Shown here piece by piece: positions 1 through 6,389 of a stretch of DNA of 7,689 nt (the first letter of the stretch is position 1; every line of letters begins with the position of its first letter). Both the position numbers and the translations under genes were made by a program. The notes beneath the pieces were generated by a model. The model worked only from the letters and a program-made list of their open reading frames with translations, made no database searches and was not told the DNA's origin. The stretch comes from Alphaproteobacteria bacterium (GTDB lineage: Bacteria > Pseudomonadota > Alphaproteobacteria > Rs-D84), in the NCBI GenBank assembly GCA_017937735.1, contig JAGBCZ010000010.1:1-7689 (forward strand), given 5' to 3'.

Positions 1-263
1 AACAAATTGCACAGCCACAGATTGCGACAATGGAAAAACAAATGCCCCAGGCAAAGCCATTACCACAAGCACAACAGGCACAGCAACAAATTGTACAGCC
101 ACAGGTTGCGACAATGGAAAAACAAATGCCACATGTAAAGCCATTACCACAAGTGCAACAGGCACCGCAACAAATTGCACAGCCACAGGTTGCGACAATG
201 GAAAAACAAACGCCACAGGTAAAGCCATTACCACAAGCGCAACTGGCACCGCAACAAATTGCA
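1..263 (+). repeat. 84-bp in-frame tandem repeat array
   Basis: Units begin at 30, 114 and 198 (each at ATGGAAAAACAA). The tail of an earlier unit fills 1-29, so the array continues outside the window. The spacing is exactly 84 bp (28 codons). Units differ mainly by point changes, for example QMPQA versus QMPHV versus QTPQV. The third unit is recognisable to about 263, after which the sequence becomes unique. High identity at the DNA level suggests recent duplication, slippage or homogenisation. Confidence 0.9.
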
Positions 264-350
264 AAGTTAAATCCTGTTGCCGACAAACAAATTGTACAGC
301 AACGTATAAACCTGTTTATAATGGCAAAATACAATCAAAAAGCCGCTTAA
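3..350 (+). CDS. 3' end of a Q/P-rich tandem-repeat protein (5' end outside window)
   Basis: The reading frame is open from the first complete codon at position 3 to TAA at 348-350, so this is the C-terminal end of a larger protein. An internal ATG at 30 is part of the repeat and is not a credible start. The visible part is built from 28-residue units rich in Gln, Pro, Ala and Lys, each opening MEKQ and containing KPLPQ and a PQQIAQPQ-like stretch. The last unit decays into a short non-repetitive tail (LNPVADKQIVQQRINLF...) of about 30 residues. There is no hydrophobic segment, Cys or catalytic motif in this part. The composition suggests an extended, disordered linker or surface region, but that is inference and I do not recognise the family. 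The gene ends just before a strong terminator and converges with the leftward operon beyond it. Confidence 0.75.
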   Translation, partial: QIAQPQIATMEKQMPQAKPLPQAQQAQQQIVQPQVATMEKQMPHVKPLPQVQQAPQQIAQPQVATMEKQTPQVKPLPQAQLAPQQIAKLNPVADKQIVQQRINLFIMAKYNQKAA

Positions 351-353
351 AAC

Positions 354-380
354 AAAAATCCCCAAACGGGGATTTTTATT
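354..380. terminator. bidirectional Rho-independent terminator
   Basis: A perfect 10-bp stem (AAAAATCCCC at 354-363, GGGGATTTTT at 368-377) encloses the loop AAAC. On the + strand it is followed by ATTTTACA. On the - strand the stem is followed by TTTTTGTTTT. It can therefore end both the repeat-protein gene and the leftward operon. The TAA of the leftward gene (376-378) overlaps the edge of the stem. Confidence 0.88.
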
Positions 381-906
381 TTACATAGTTTGAACACAAT
401 GTAATAAACGTATTGAATATTGATTCTCTGGCTGCATCATAACTACGATACGCTTTATCAACACGAACCCAATCACCATTCGGATATAATGTAATATATT
501 TTTTCTGTTTAAAGTCATAAAAAATTACATTACCAATTGTTAAACACCCTCTATCATCATATCGGATCTTGGATTTTAATAAATGATATCCTTTATCTTC
601 CCACTCTGAAACAGTCTTTGCGACAATCCACATCGGCTTTTTATTCTTGAATACCAGGCTGTGTGCACACATAGATTTTAACGCAGCCGCATAACCACTG
701 ACCTGACCACCATAAATTACCTTTTGTTCATTATAAGTATCTTTTAATGGTTTCAGTGTTTTTATATTATACATAACCATGTGCTCTATTTTATCACCCA
801 GTAATTTTTCTGCCTGACCAACAGTCAACGCAGGACGCGAACCATCCATCGCTGCATTTGACAACACTGTTTTATCACCAGTTTTAAACAAATCAAAAAA
901 CTTCAT
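376..906 (-). CDS. uncharacterised protein, tandem paralogue A (176 aa)
   Basis: I do not recognise this family. The protein is soluble-looking, with no signal peptide or membrane segment. It shares a clear pattern with the gene just upstream: EKLLGDKIEHMVMY near residues 33-46 matches EELLGEKFENVVMY there, then a TYN motif, then GNVIFYDFKQKKY matching GNVIFYNTISKKY, and a final helix with spaced R..S...S...F...I residues. The two are diverged duplicates of one domain of about 140 residues. The start ATG (904-906) is supported by AGGGC at 913-917 with a 6-nt spacer. The stop of the upstream gene lies 12 nt before this start, so the three leftward genes form one operon ending at the terminator here. 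The role is unknown. Confidence 0.8.
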   Translation of the reverse strand: MKFFDLFKTGDKTVLSNAAMDGSRPALTVGQAEKLLGDKIEHMVMYNIKTLKPLKDTYNEQKVIYGGQVSGYAAALKSMCAHSLVFKNKKPMWIVAKTVSEWEDKGYHLLKSKIRYDDRGCLTIGNVIFYDFKQKKYITLYPNGDWVRVDKAYRSYDAARESIFNTFITLCSNYVK

Positions 907-918
907 TTTTAAGCCCTA

Positions 919-1479
919 TTATTTAACATTTTGTTGTCTCAAAAAATCTTGTATCAATTTTCTTTTATATGAACTTTGTATCAAAACTCTAAATACTGCC
1001 AACAGCGAATCTTCGGATGCAGAACCACGACATGTTCTGCCGCCAACATACATCCAACCACGTGGCATACATTCATATTTTTTGCTTATTGTGTTATAGA
1101 AAATCACGTTGCCTGCGATACATTTGCCTTTTGCATTATACGTAGGTGTTGCACCAATAAAATCATGATTTGTTAATACATTCGCATAATTACAATCGTA
1201 TGTCTTCGCAAACACCGCCACAGGCACATGAAGTGTTAATTCCGGATTATTATCACAGGCTTGTATAAACATATTTGACATATCTACCATCTGCGTGTGA
1301 CCAACAATGTAACTGTCATTATAAGTTTTACGATTTATTCTCTTTGTATCTAAATAATACATAACAACATTTTCAAACTTTTCACCCAACAATTCTTCTA
1401 TTTTCTTTCTGTTAAGAATTGGTCTGATTGGGCGAACAACACCCCCACAATTTTGTGGCATATTCTTTTTTATACACAT
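919..1479 (-). CDS. uncharacterised protein, tandem paralogue B (186 aa)
   Basis: This is the second copy of the unrecognised family. Shared landmarks with its neighbour are the LLG-K-E-VMY motif near residues 29-41, TYN, a central CIAGNVIFY segment and a C-terminal helical stretch. This copy is richer in Cys (8 or so, spread along the chain) and lacks the other protein's N-terminal MKFFDLF-type start. No signal peptide or membrane span is visible. The start at 1479 lies 5 nt after the stop of the U32 gene and has AAGAGA as a weak ribosome binding site, so translation is probably coupled. A start at the second Met (residue 7) cannot be excluded. Proximity to a tRNA-modification gene is the only hint about function, and it may simply reflect shared transcription. 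Confidence 0.78.
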   Translation of the reverse strand: MCIKKNMPQNCGGVVRPIRPILNRKKIEELLGEKFENVVMYYLDTKRINRKTYNDSYIVGHTQMVDMSNMFIQACDNNPELTLHVPVAVFAKTYDCNYANVLTNHDFIGATPTYNAKGKCIAGNVIFYNTISKKYECMPRGWMYVGGRTCRGSASEDSLLAVFRVLIQSSYKRKLIQDFLRQQNVK

Positions 1480-1484
1480 AATAA

Positions 1485-2735
1485 TTATCTCTTATTTTTA
1501 TACGCCAAGACGTATGGGACAAATTTATCGGCATGTTTTTCGCCCAACAATGTGCGTGGAATCAAAATACTGTTTCCCATGCCGGCCGCCATTTTTTCAA
1601 CAACTTCACCATTTTTGGCATTTACTAATTTTTCCAATTTCACCGAAACCTTGTCCATCGTGTTCGGTAAAATAAATGTTATTTCATCGCCTGCGCGTGT
1701 TTCATTACGCAATTCAAATGTGATATTGTCATCATCTGCCGCCGTTATAACACCTGCGGCATGAAAGTCTGATGTACTGCGTGTTGTTTCATAATTGTGC
1801 GCATCGCTTGTCACAGGCCCGTCAAAAAACGCTGTTGTATATCCACGTGTTTCCAAACGATTTAATTCAGTCATAAATTCATCTGGGTTGAAAGTGTCTG
1901 GGTTTTCTGCATACGCATCCAGCGCACAACGATATGCATGAACAACGCTGCCGACATAGTATTCGCTGCGATTGCGCCCTTCTATTTTCAGGCTGTCTGG
2001 ACCGGCAGATAACACTTCGCCCAGTCTTGGCATCAGACACAAATCACGTGAATTCATGATATATGCGCCACGTTCGTCTTCGTCAATCGGCATTTCCAAG
2101 CCGCTTTCACGTTCACGCAATATAACATCATATTTCCAACGGCACAGTTGCGCACACGCACCACGATTGGCCGGACGGCCTGTTACAAAATTAGACAACA
2201 GACAGCGACCCGAATACGACATACACATTGCACCGTGAACAAAAATTTCCAAACCGATATCTGGACATTCAGTGCGGATATGCCGAAATTCATTATGCGA
2301 AACCTCACGCGCAAGAACACACAACTTTGCCCCTGCGTTTTGCCAGAACTTAACCGTTTTTGCCGAACAAATATTCGCCTGGGTCGAAATATGAATTGGA
2401 ATATTTGGGTGATTTTCACGAACATACATCATGATACCTGCATCAGATACAATCAATGCATCCGGCAACAGGTAATTTATAATCTCGCTGACACGGGGCA
2501 TATTTTCATATTCATGATCATGCGCAAACAGATTAAACGCCAAATAAACTTTTTTCCCAGCGGCATGCGCCAGTTCAATTCCCTGTTTGACTTCATCAAC
2601 AGTAATTTTTGCACGCGCACGCATTGAAAAACCGGGCAGTCCAGCATAAATTGCATCTGCGCCATACAGGATGGCGGTCTTAAACGCATCCAGCGTACCC
2701 GCCGGCGCCAAAAGTTCTGGTAATTTTTTTGTCAT
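1485..2735 (-). CDS. trhP: U32 family tRNA hydroxylation protein TrhP-like
   Basis: The 416-aa product has the family's hallmark order. PELLAPAGTLDAFK with YGADAIYAG (residues 6-32) opens a TIM-barrel-like domain, followed by ISTQAN near 116-121 and EIFVHGAMCMSYSGRCLLSN (163-182). Four Cys at 171, 178, 194 and 198 (CX6C...CX3C followed by RW) match the iron-sulfur cluster ligands expected for U32 proteins, and YIMNSRDLC and LKIEGR follow at 225-254. E. coli TrhP (YegQ) has the same motifs and a similar length; it acts in prephenate-dependent 5-hydroxyuridine formation at the tRNA wobble position 34. The U32 fold also includes UbiU/UbiV and RlhA, but the GRCLLS plus RGAC..LCRW layout and the C-terminal beta domain favour TrhP. 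The gene leads a three-gene operon. The sequence before the ATG has no good ribosome binding site, so the leader may be very short. Confidence 0.85.
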   Translation of the reverse strand: MTKKLPELLAPAGTLDAFKTAILYGADAIYAGLPGFSMRARAKITVDEVKQGIELAHAAGKKVYLAFNLFAHDHEYENMPRVSEIINYLLPDALIVSDAGIMMYVRENHPNIPIHISTQANICSAKTVKFWQNAGAKLCVLAREVSHNEFRHIRTECPDIGLEIFVHGAMCMSYSGRCLLSNFVTGRPANRGACAQLCRWKYDVILRERESGLEMPIDEDERGAYIMNSRDLCLMPRLGEVLSAGPDSLKIEGRNRSEYYVGSVVHAYRCALDAYAENPDTFNPDEFMTELNRLETRGYTTAFFDGPVTSDAHNYETTRSTSDFHAAGVITAADDDNITFELRNETRAGDEITFILPNTMDKVSVKLEKLVNAKNGEVVEKMAAGMGNSILIPRTLLGEKHADKFVPYVLAYKNKR

Positions 2736-2789
2736 AGGGTATATTCTGCCCCATAAAAACGCAAAATCAAGAAATTTATGATTTTTTGC

Positions 2790-2817
2790 TTGCGTTCGTT
2801 TTTCATATATGTATAAT
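2790..2817 (+). promoter_or_regulatory. sigma70-type promoter of tRNA-Thr
   Basis: TTGCGT (2790-2795), a 16-nt spacer and a perfect TATAAT (2812-2817) lie 11 nt before the mature tRNA 5' end. The 93-bp gap between trhP and the tRNA must also hold the divergent promoter of trhP. A weak candidate for that is TTGATT on the - strand (complement of 2765-2770) with AGAATA 17 nt on (2742-2747). Confidence 0.65.
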
Positions 2818-2828
2818 TGGGTGGCAAC

Positions 2829-2904
2829 GCCGGTTTAGCTCAGCTGGTAGAGCGGCTGATTTGTAATCAGTAGGTCGTTGGTTCAAGTCCGACAACCGGC
2901 ACCA
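2829..2904 (+). tRNA. tRNA-Thr (anticodon UGU)
   Basis: The 76-nt sequence folds as a standard cloverleaf. The acceptor stem GCCGGTT pairs with AACCGGC, the D-arm is GCTC...GAGC, the anticodon loop TTTGTAA has TGT at positions 34-36, and the T-arm contains GTTCAAGTCC. Discriminator A and an encoded CCA (2902-2904) follow. It reads ACA threonine codons. It has its own promoter and terminator and lies convergent with the operon to its right. Confidence 0.97.
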
Positions 2905-2910
2905 GTTTAG

Positions 2911-2936
2911 AAACGCACCATTTGGTGCGTTTTTTG
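2911..2936 (+). terminator. Rho-independent terminator of tRNA-Thr
   Basis: The 9-bp stem AAACGCACC (2911-2919) / GGTGCGTTT (2924-2932) has loop ATTT and continues into a T run (to 2936, then GTTTTT). The opposite strand has only a short T stretch after the hairpin, so its use by the convergent leftward operon is less certain. Confidence 0.88.
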
Positions 2937-2971
2937 TTTTTCCCCTACCCCAAAACATCAAAAACCATGAT

Positions 2972-3000
2972 GCAAAGTGTGATGCAGGCTGACCAAATTA
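2972..3000. repeat. left copy of a 29-bp imperfect direct repeat (possible attachment site)
   Basis: Positions 2972-3000 match 6446-6474 in the same orientation at 24 of 29 bases. The best blocks are TGTGATGCAG (10/10) and GACCAAAT (8/8), separated by 3 bases with 2 differences. This copy includes the TAA of the last operon gene and lies 68 bp after the tRNA-Thr 3' end. The two copies bracket the whole pnuC-type operon (offset 3474 bp). Confidence 0.55.
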
Positions 3001-3423
3001 TCTGCCTGTATCGTATTTGTTTAGCTTGAATTCTTCAAGCAGTGGCATAATTACATGTTGTAATTCTGGATAAAATTTTTTCATGGTTTCATATGCGTTA
3101 AGTGGTTTGTCCGGTTTTGTGTATCTGGCACACTCCCAGTCTATTATCATATTTATATAGTCTTTACGTGTTTTTTTTGATTTGTTTTCCACATGGTGTT
3201 TTGAAAATCTGCGATGTTGTCTGTGACACCATTTTATACCTTTTTGTGATATGAAGGCGACAGGATACCATAAAAGTATTTTATCTAAATCATGTAAATA
3301 GCCAGAAAGTGTATTATGACCCAATAATTCATGTTCTATTTTAAGGAAAGCGGTTTTATGTTTCCATGTGTATTGCATGCGATGGCAAAATTCTTTGAAT
3401 TTCATAGTCATTGTTATATCCAT
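2998..3423 (-). CDS. DUF5662-like, HD-type putative metal-binding protein (141 aa)
   Basis: The short helical protein has a pattern typical of DUF5662/HD-like proteins. H22 in an early helix is followed by GYLHDLDKI (H44, D45, K48), a His cluster HRQHRRFSKHH (67-77) and DWECARYTKPDKPLNAY (95-111), where D95 could complete a metal site. HD-fold proteins of this size are often phosphohydrolases or nucleotidases, but DUF5662 itself has no established reaction as far as I know, so activity is inferred. It is the last gene of the operon. Its ATG (3421-3423) lies inside the end of the regulator gene (10-bp overlap), which implies coupled translation. In-frame Mets at residues 5 and 7 are alternative starts because no ribosome binding site is clear. 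Confidence 0.7.
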   Translation of the reverse strand: MDITMTMKFKEFCHRMQYTWKHKTAFLKIEHELLGHNTLSGYLHDLDKILLWYPVAFISQKGIKWCHRQHRRFSKHHVENKSKKTRKDYINMIIDWECARYTKPDKPLNAYETMKKFYPELQHVIMPLLEEFKLNKYDTGR

Positions 3424-4142
3424 TTTTCATTCTTTTTCGGGTTAAATTTATACATTTTGCATGGTCTGTATCCACCATAAGACATTTTATCTGGAATATT
3501 TTCACAAAATTTAATTATGCTTTTACGAAAGTTAGACTTATCTATTTCCTTTTGGCTTAATATTTTATATACTTCAACCGCATCGTTCAAAGCAAATTCA
3601 TCTGGTAGAAATTTAAAAATAATATCTGTTGTATTTAATCTATGTCGTAAATATTTCCATGCAGTCAACAGTTCAATCAGCATTTTTTCTGTTGCGATAT
3701 TAACGTTGTCAATTGTGTGTGTGTATTCAATACTGTGCGGACTAATTTTTTCAACTGTTTGATATTTGTATATGGTATCGCCCAATGTTATTTTATTATC
3801 AGATATCATTACATCAATAATTTTATAATCCGCAGAGATTTTCTTAATGCGAGATATGTTGGTAATTCCCAAATGAATGACATCAACTGTATCATTGAAC
3901 ATATACTGTTTATCGCCCAGCGTATAAACCTGTTCCAGATGAAAGTCATCAGTACCGATTGCATTGACAAGGACATGACGTATTTGTTCCTTGATATCAT
4001 GATTTTTTGTTGCCAAAACTTGCGGCAATTCAAATTCTTGTTTTTGAACAAGTAATTTAACACACTTGGTGTCTTTTTTGCGTATGTCTTGACTTGGAAT
4101 ACTGTCAAGAATCAACATGATACATGTTAAGTTTACATTCAT
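3414..4142 (-). CDS. NrtR-like transcriptional regulator (degenerate Nudix + winged helix)
   Basis: The C-terminal part (about 172-233) matches the NrtR winged-helix module: FLPDEFALNDAVEVYKILSQ, then DKSNFRKSIIKF (201-212) and GGYRPCKMYKF (223-233). The N-terminal half (about 5-135) follows a Nudix-like layout, including FHLEQVYTLGD near 67-77, a recurrent stretch in NrtR-type proteins. The catalytic Nudix box (GX5EX7REUXEEXGU) is absent; the equivalent stretch reads KEQIRHVLVNAIGT. That fits a sensor domain rather than a hydrolase. Known NrtR proteins repress NAD-biosynthesis or pnuC genes and release DNA on binding ADP-ribose or related ligands. Here the gene sits in the operon it probably controls through the palindrome over the pnuC promoter. 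It starts 4 nt after the radical SAM stop. The ligand is unknown. Confidence 0.8.
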   Translation of the reverse strand: MNVNLTCIMLILDSIPSQDIRKKDTKCVKLLVQKQEFELPQVLATKNHDIKEQIRHVLVNAIGTDDFHLEQVYTLGDKQYMFNDTVDVIHLGITNISRIKKISADYKIIDVMISDNKITLGDTIYKYQTVEKISPHSIEYTHTIDNVNIATEKMLIELLTAWKYLRHRLNTTDIIFKFLPDEFALNDAVEVYKILSQKEIDKSNFRKSIIKFCENIPDKMSYGGYRPCKMYKFNPKKNEKWI

Positions 4143-4146
4143 TGGC

Positions 4147-4989
4147 TTATCTTTGTTTTTCTGTAAATAGTTTAATTGGTCTTAGGTGATAATCTACTAA
4201 CTTTCCGCCATAGCATACCACATTAGAATAACCATAATCCAGTTTTTTTGCATAGAAAGTAATTGGAACGCCATTATATACCCATTCATAACGATCAAAG
4301 AATTTTTCATCTGCGACAACGAATTCTGCGTATTTTGACATGTTCTTTATTATTGTATCGGTATCAGATTTGGTCATACCATTTTGTAAAATCCAACCAG
4401 AATAAGGGTTGTTTGTTCCAGAATCCATTGTATTCAGGTTAAGTGTTTTTAATGATATTGTTTTTATATTTGGATATGTATCAATGTACTTTCTTATTTC
4501 TGTCATATATTCATCAAATGACTTTGTTTTCAACATCACATAATTCAGGCGAATATTTGGTGTGTTACGAAAAGCTTCGGTTGCTATATAGTCACGCTTG
4601 TATCCCAATGTTTGCATGTCTTGTTTAGAGTCAAAATGTGTTCTGGTAATTTCTATCATAAAGTCACGCTTAAACAAATCCAATTTTTCTGGTTCAAAAA
4701 ATATATTTCCCGAAGATTGAATTCGTTTTTCATCAAATATATTTACTGTTCTGGTGGCGTTACATATAGTTTTTAGTGTATCTATACCATGCAATGAAGG
4801 TTCGCCATTGCCCGACAGTATAAAGTATCTAAAATTAATCCCCAGGTTTCTAAGTTCTTTGAAATGTTGTTCCAATAAATTGACTTGGTCTTTGACGGCG
4901 GGCCATTTTGTAATTTTTGCTGTGCAGTATGGGCAGTTTTTATCACATTTAAAAGATGACATAATTAATTCAAATTCTTTATATTTCAT
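4147..4989 (-). CDS. radical SAM enzyme (280 aa)
   Basis: The protein carries the canonical CX3CX2C cluster motif very near its N terminus (C15, C19, C22, within KCDKNCPYC) and a GNGEPS segment at 60-65, which corresponds to the SAM-binding GGE-type motif. At 280 aa it has room for the core partial barrel and a short C-terminal extension. I see no second Cys-rich (SPASM/Twitch) cluster: later Cys are isolated at about residues 76 and 259. The substrate cannot be read from the sequence. Lying between a deoxyribosyltransferase-like gene and an NrtR-like regulator, it may act on a nucleoside, but that is inference. Its ATG overlaps the preceding stop as ATGA (4986-4989), with AAGGA about 10 nt upstream. 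Coding sequence here is very AT-rich. Confidence 0.88.
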   Translation of the reverse strand: MKYKEFELIMSSFKCDKNCPYCTAKITKWPAVKDQVNLLEQHFKELRNLGINFRYFILSGNGEPSLHGIDTLKTICNATRTVNIFDEKRIQSSGNIFFEPEKLDLFKRDFMIEITRTHFDSKQDMQTLGYKRDYIATEAFRNTPNIRLNYVMLKTKSFDEYMTEIRKYIDTYPNIKTISLKTLNLNTMDSGTNNPYSGWILQNGMTKSDTDTIIKNMSKYAEFVVADEKFFDRYEWVYNGVPITFYAKKLDYGYSNVVCYGGKLVDYHLRPIKLFTEKQR

Positions 4990-5525
4990 TTTATATGTTC
5001 CTTTAGTATATTTTGTTTAATTATTTCAATGATTTCTGATTCTGTTTCGTATGCGATAACTGTCGTATTTTTGTTTCGCCTTATTGCGTCTGCGATTGCA
5101 AACCAGTAATCTGATTTGATATCATGGCTTGACGGTTGTTTAATGTATAATATATATATTTGTTTTTTATGATTTATTGCCCATGCCAATTCTGTTACAG
5201 CACCGGTGGACACGCTTGTATCAAATACCACAACAAAAACGTCACAGCTTTTTACTTGTGAGTATTCTGTGCTTATCACCACTTCTGAATCCGTAGCAGA
5301 TATTTTTCCATCAGATGTTTTTTCAACATAAAACGGTCCACAGTATAAATACTTGTCGTTAATTCGCAGATTATCGCAATGATACGCCATGTGTTCTGGT
5401 GTCCCCAGAAGTTTTGCACGATAATCAAACCGCAGCATTTGTGCAATATCTGTTGTGTCATGTGTTTTATTAAAATGTCCTGCAAAATATATTTTTTTCA
5501 TGTTACGATTACCATCTGTATTCAT
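4986..5525 (-). CDS. nucleoside 2-deoxyribosyltransferase-like protein
   Basis: KKIYFAGHF at the N terminus is the first beta strand and loop of the nucleoside 2-deoxyribosyltransferase fold. CDVFVVVFDTSVSTGAVTELAWAI (about 94-117) is the family's later signature: D102 and E112 correspond to the acidic residues of the active site, with E112 the likely glycosyl-accepting nucleophile. YCGPF near 61-65 is a further possible pocket segment. Members cleave or exchange N-glycosidic bonds of (deoxy)nucleosides or nucleotides; the exact substrate here is unknown. Two starts are possible. ATG 5523-5525 is preceded by GGGAA and overlaps the lipoprotein gene. ATG 5499-5501, 24 nt later, comes just after the lipoprotein stop and directly precedes the conserved KKIYFAG, so it may be the true start (171 aa). 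Confidence 0.72.
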   Translation of the reverse strand: MNTDGNRNMKKIYFAGHFNKTHDTTDIAQMLRFDYRAKLLGTPEHMAYHCDNLRINDKYLYCGPFYVEKTSDGKISATDSEVVISTEYSQVKSCDVFVVVFDTSVSTGAVTELAWAINHKKQIYILYIKQPSSHDIKSDYWFAIADAIRRNKNTTVIAYETESEIIEIIKQNILKEHIK

Positions 5526-5778
5526 AGTTTATTTCCCAAAAATTATTTATTTCTTTGTTTGGTTGTATAATATTGTTACTGCCCGCATTTATTAAACCCG
5601 CCGATGCATTTATAGCCCCATTTTTAGACACAGGAATACTTTTCCCAATTTCTATATAGTTGTAATTCAGAAAATCATACCTGTCCCTGTATGTTCCTAA
5701 CTTGGCATAGTTAGATTCAGGACTATTGATGTCAATTGTGCATCCAGTCAGTGTTAATATAATCAGCAGTCTTTTCAT
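5509..5778 (-). CDS. small lipoprotein (89 aa)
   Basis: MKRLLIILTLTGC is a textbook short lipoprotein signal: two basic residues, a hydrophobic run and the lipobox LTGC with Cys at 13. After cleavage only about 77 residues remain, rich in Asn, Ile and Tyr and ending in NYEYRW. I do not recognise the mature domain. I chose ATG 5776-5778 because AAAGGAG (5784-5790) lies 5 nt before it; a GTG at 5782-5784 overlaps that ribosome binding site and is unlikely. The gene starts inside the end of pnuC (47-bp overlap, different frame). Its place between transporter and enzyme genes suggests an envelope role linked to uptake of the same compound, but this is inference. Confidence 0.72.
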   Translation of the reverse strand: MKRLLIILTLTGCTIDINSPESNYAKLGTYRDRYDFLNYNYIEIGKSIPVSKNGAINASAGLINAGSNNIIQPNKEINNFWEINYEYRW

Positions 5779-6349
5779 CGTCACTCCTTTGGTTGGTTAA
5801 TTTTTTCCAATTAATGTATGACAGTATCGCCATAATGGTCCATACAACATTTAATCCCAGCAAGTAATATGCAGGTTCTGGCAACAGTGCATATTCAATA
5901 ACATATACAATGTCATTTATGGTCCAAAGAATCCAAGCTTCTAATTTTTTATTAGCCATAAACCATGTTGCCAAAAAAGCAGACACTGTCGTAAAAGCAT
6001 CAATTATTGGCAAAGGGTCCGATGTGTGATGCAGTATTATCGATACTGCTGCGGTTATCATAAGCAGTGCGATTACATAAAAACTTTTTTGTGACTTTGT
6101 TAATGTTGTTACAGGCAGATTTTTATTGCCCTTATTCCACATGATAATCGCATAAATACCCATGAATATGAATACCAGATTGTTGACCATGTCGCCATAC
6201 AGTTTATTTATCGCAGAAAAGAAAAATAACAGAATAATTTGAATGTTATAAAATATCCAATTACTGCGTTTGTTAAGCATTACAAGTAATCCTTGTATCA
6301 GCCCAGATATAGTTGCTCCGATTTCTAACACTACATTTATGTTTTCCAT
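5732..6349 (-). CDS. pnuC: PnuC family transporter (nicotinamide riboside-type)
   Basis: The 205-aa protein is almost wholly hydrophobic with about seven membrane segments. Family features are NKRSNWIFYN near 26-35, GIYAIIMW at 64-71, IDAFTTVSAFLATWFMANKKLEAW (116-139) and WILWTINDIVYV, containing W139 and W142. This WXXW pattern is the one associated with nicotinamide riboside specificity in PnuC, as opposed to the thiamine, riboflavin or deoxynucleoside relatives (PnuT, PnuX, PnuN). Pnu proteins are facilitators that rely on intracellular trapping of the substrate, usually by a kinase, and none is encoded in this window. I chose ATG 6347-6349 because AAAGGG (6356-6361) precedes it by 6 nt; a longer reading to 6415 would run through the promoter. 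A charged, unconserved tail of about 25 residues overlaps the next gene. Confidence 0.9.
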   Translation of the reverse strand: MENINVVLEIGATISGLIQGLLVMLNKRSNWIFYNIQIILLFFFSAINKLYGDMVNNLVFIFMGIYAIIMWNKGNKNLPVTTLTKSQKSFYVIALLMITAAVSIILHHTSDPLPIIDAFTTVSAFLATWFMANKKLEAWILWTINDIVYVIEYALLPEPAYYLLGLNVVWTIMAILSYINWKKLTNQRSDDEKTADYINTDWMHN

Positions 6350-6370
6350 TAAATGCCCTTTGACAACACA

Positions 6371-6389
6371 TATAGTATAATATACCATA
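6371..6389. promoter_or_regulatory. putative operator palindrome over the -10 box
   Basis: TATAGTATAATATACCATA is symmetric around position 6380 with a single mismatched pair (6374/6386). The core GTATA-A-TATAC is perfect. Position over the -10 element fits a repressor site, and the NrtR-like protein in the same operon is the obvious candidate to bind it. AT-rich sequence makes some palindromes likely by chance, so binding is inference. Confidence 0.6.

Noticed and set aside
1..263. CRISPR array
   Set aside because: The repeats are directly adjacent 84-bp in-frame coding units without spacers.
1972..2627. Two + strand open frames (88 and 159 codons) opposite trhP
   Set aside because: They lie fully antisense to a strongly conserved gene and read as shadow translations.
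3414..4142. An active Nudix hydrolase
   Set aside because: The catalytic Nudix box is absent and the C-terminal winged helix points to a regulator.
6021..6034. A third occurrence of GATGTGTGATGCAG inside pnuC, identical to 6448-6461
   Set aside because: Only the first half of the repeat is present, it lies in conserved coding sequence, and a 14-base match in a window this size can easily be chance.
6360..6386. A divergent + strand promoter using TTGACA at 6360-6365
   Set aside because: At 15-17 nt spacing the -10 candidates are poor, and no + strand gene follows; the arm is better read as half of a dyad.
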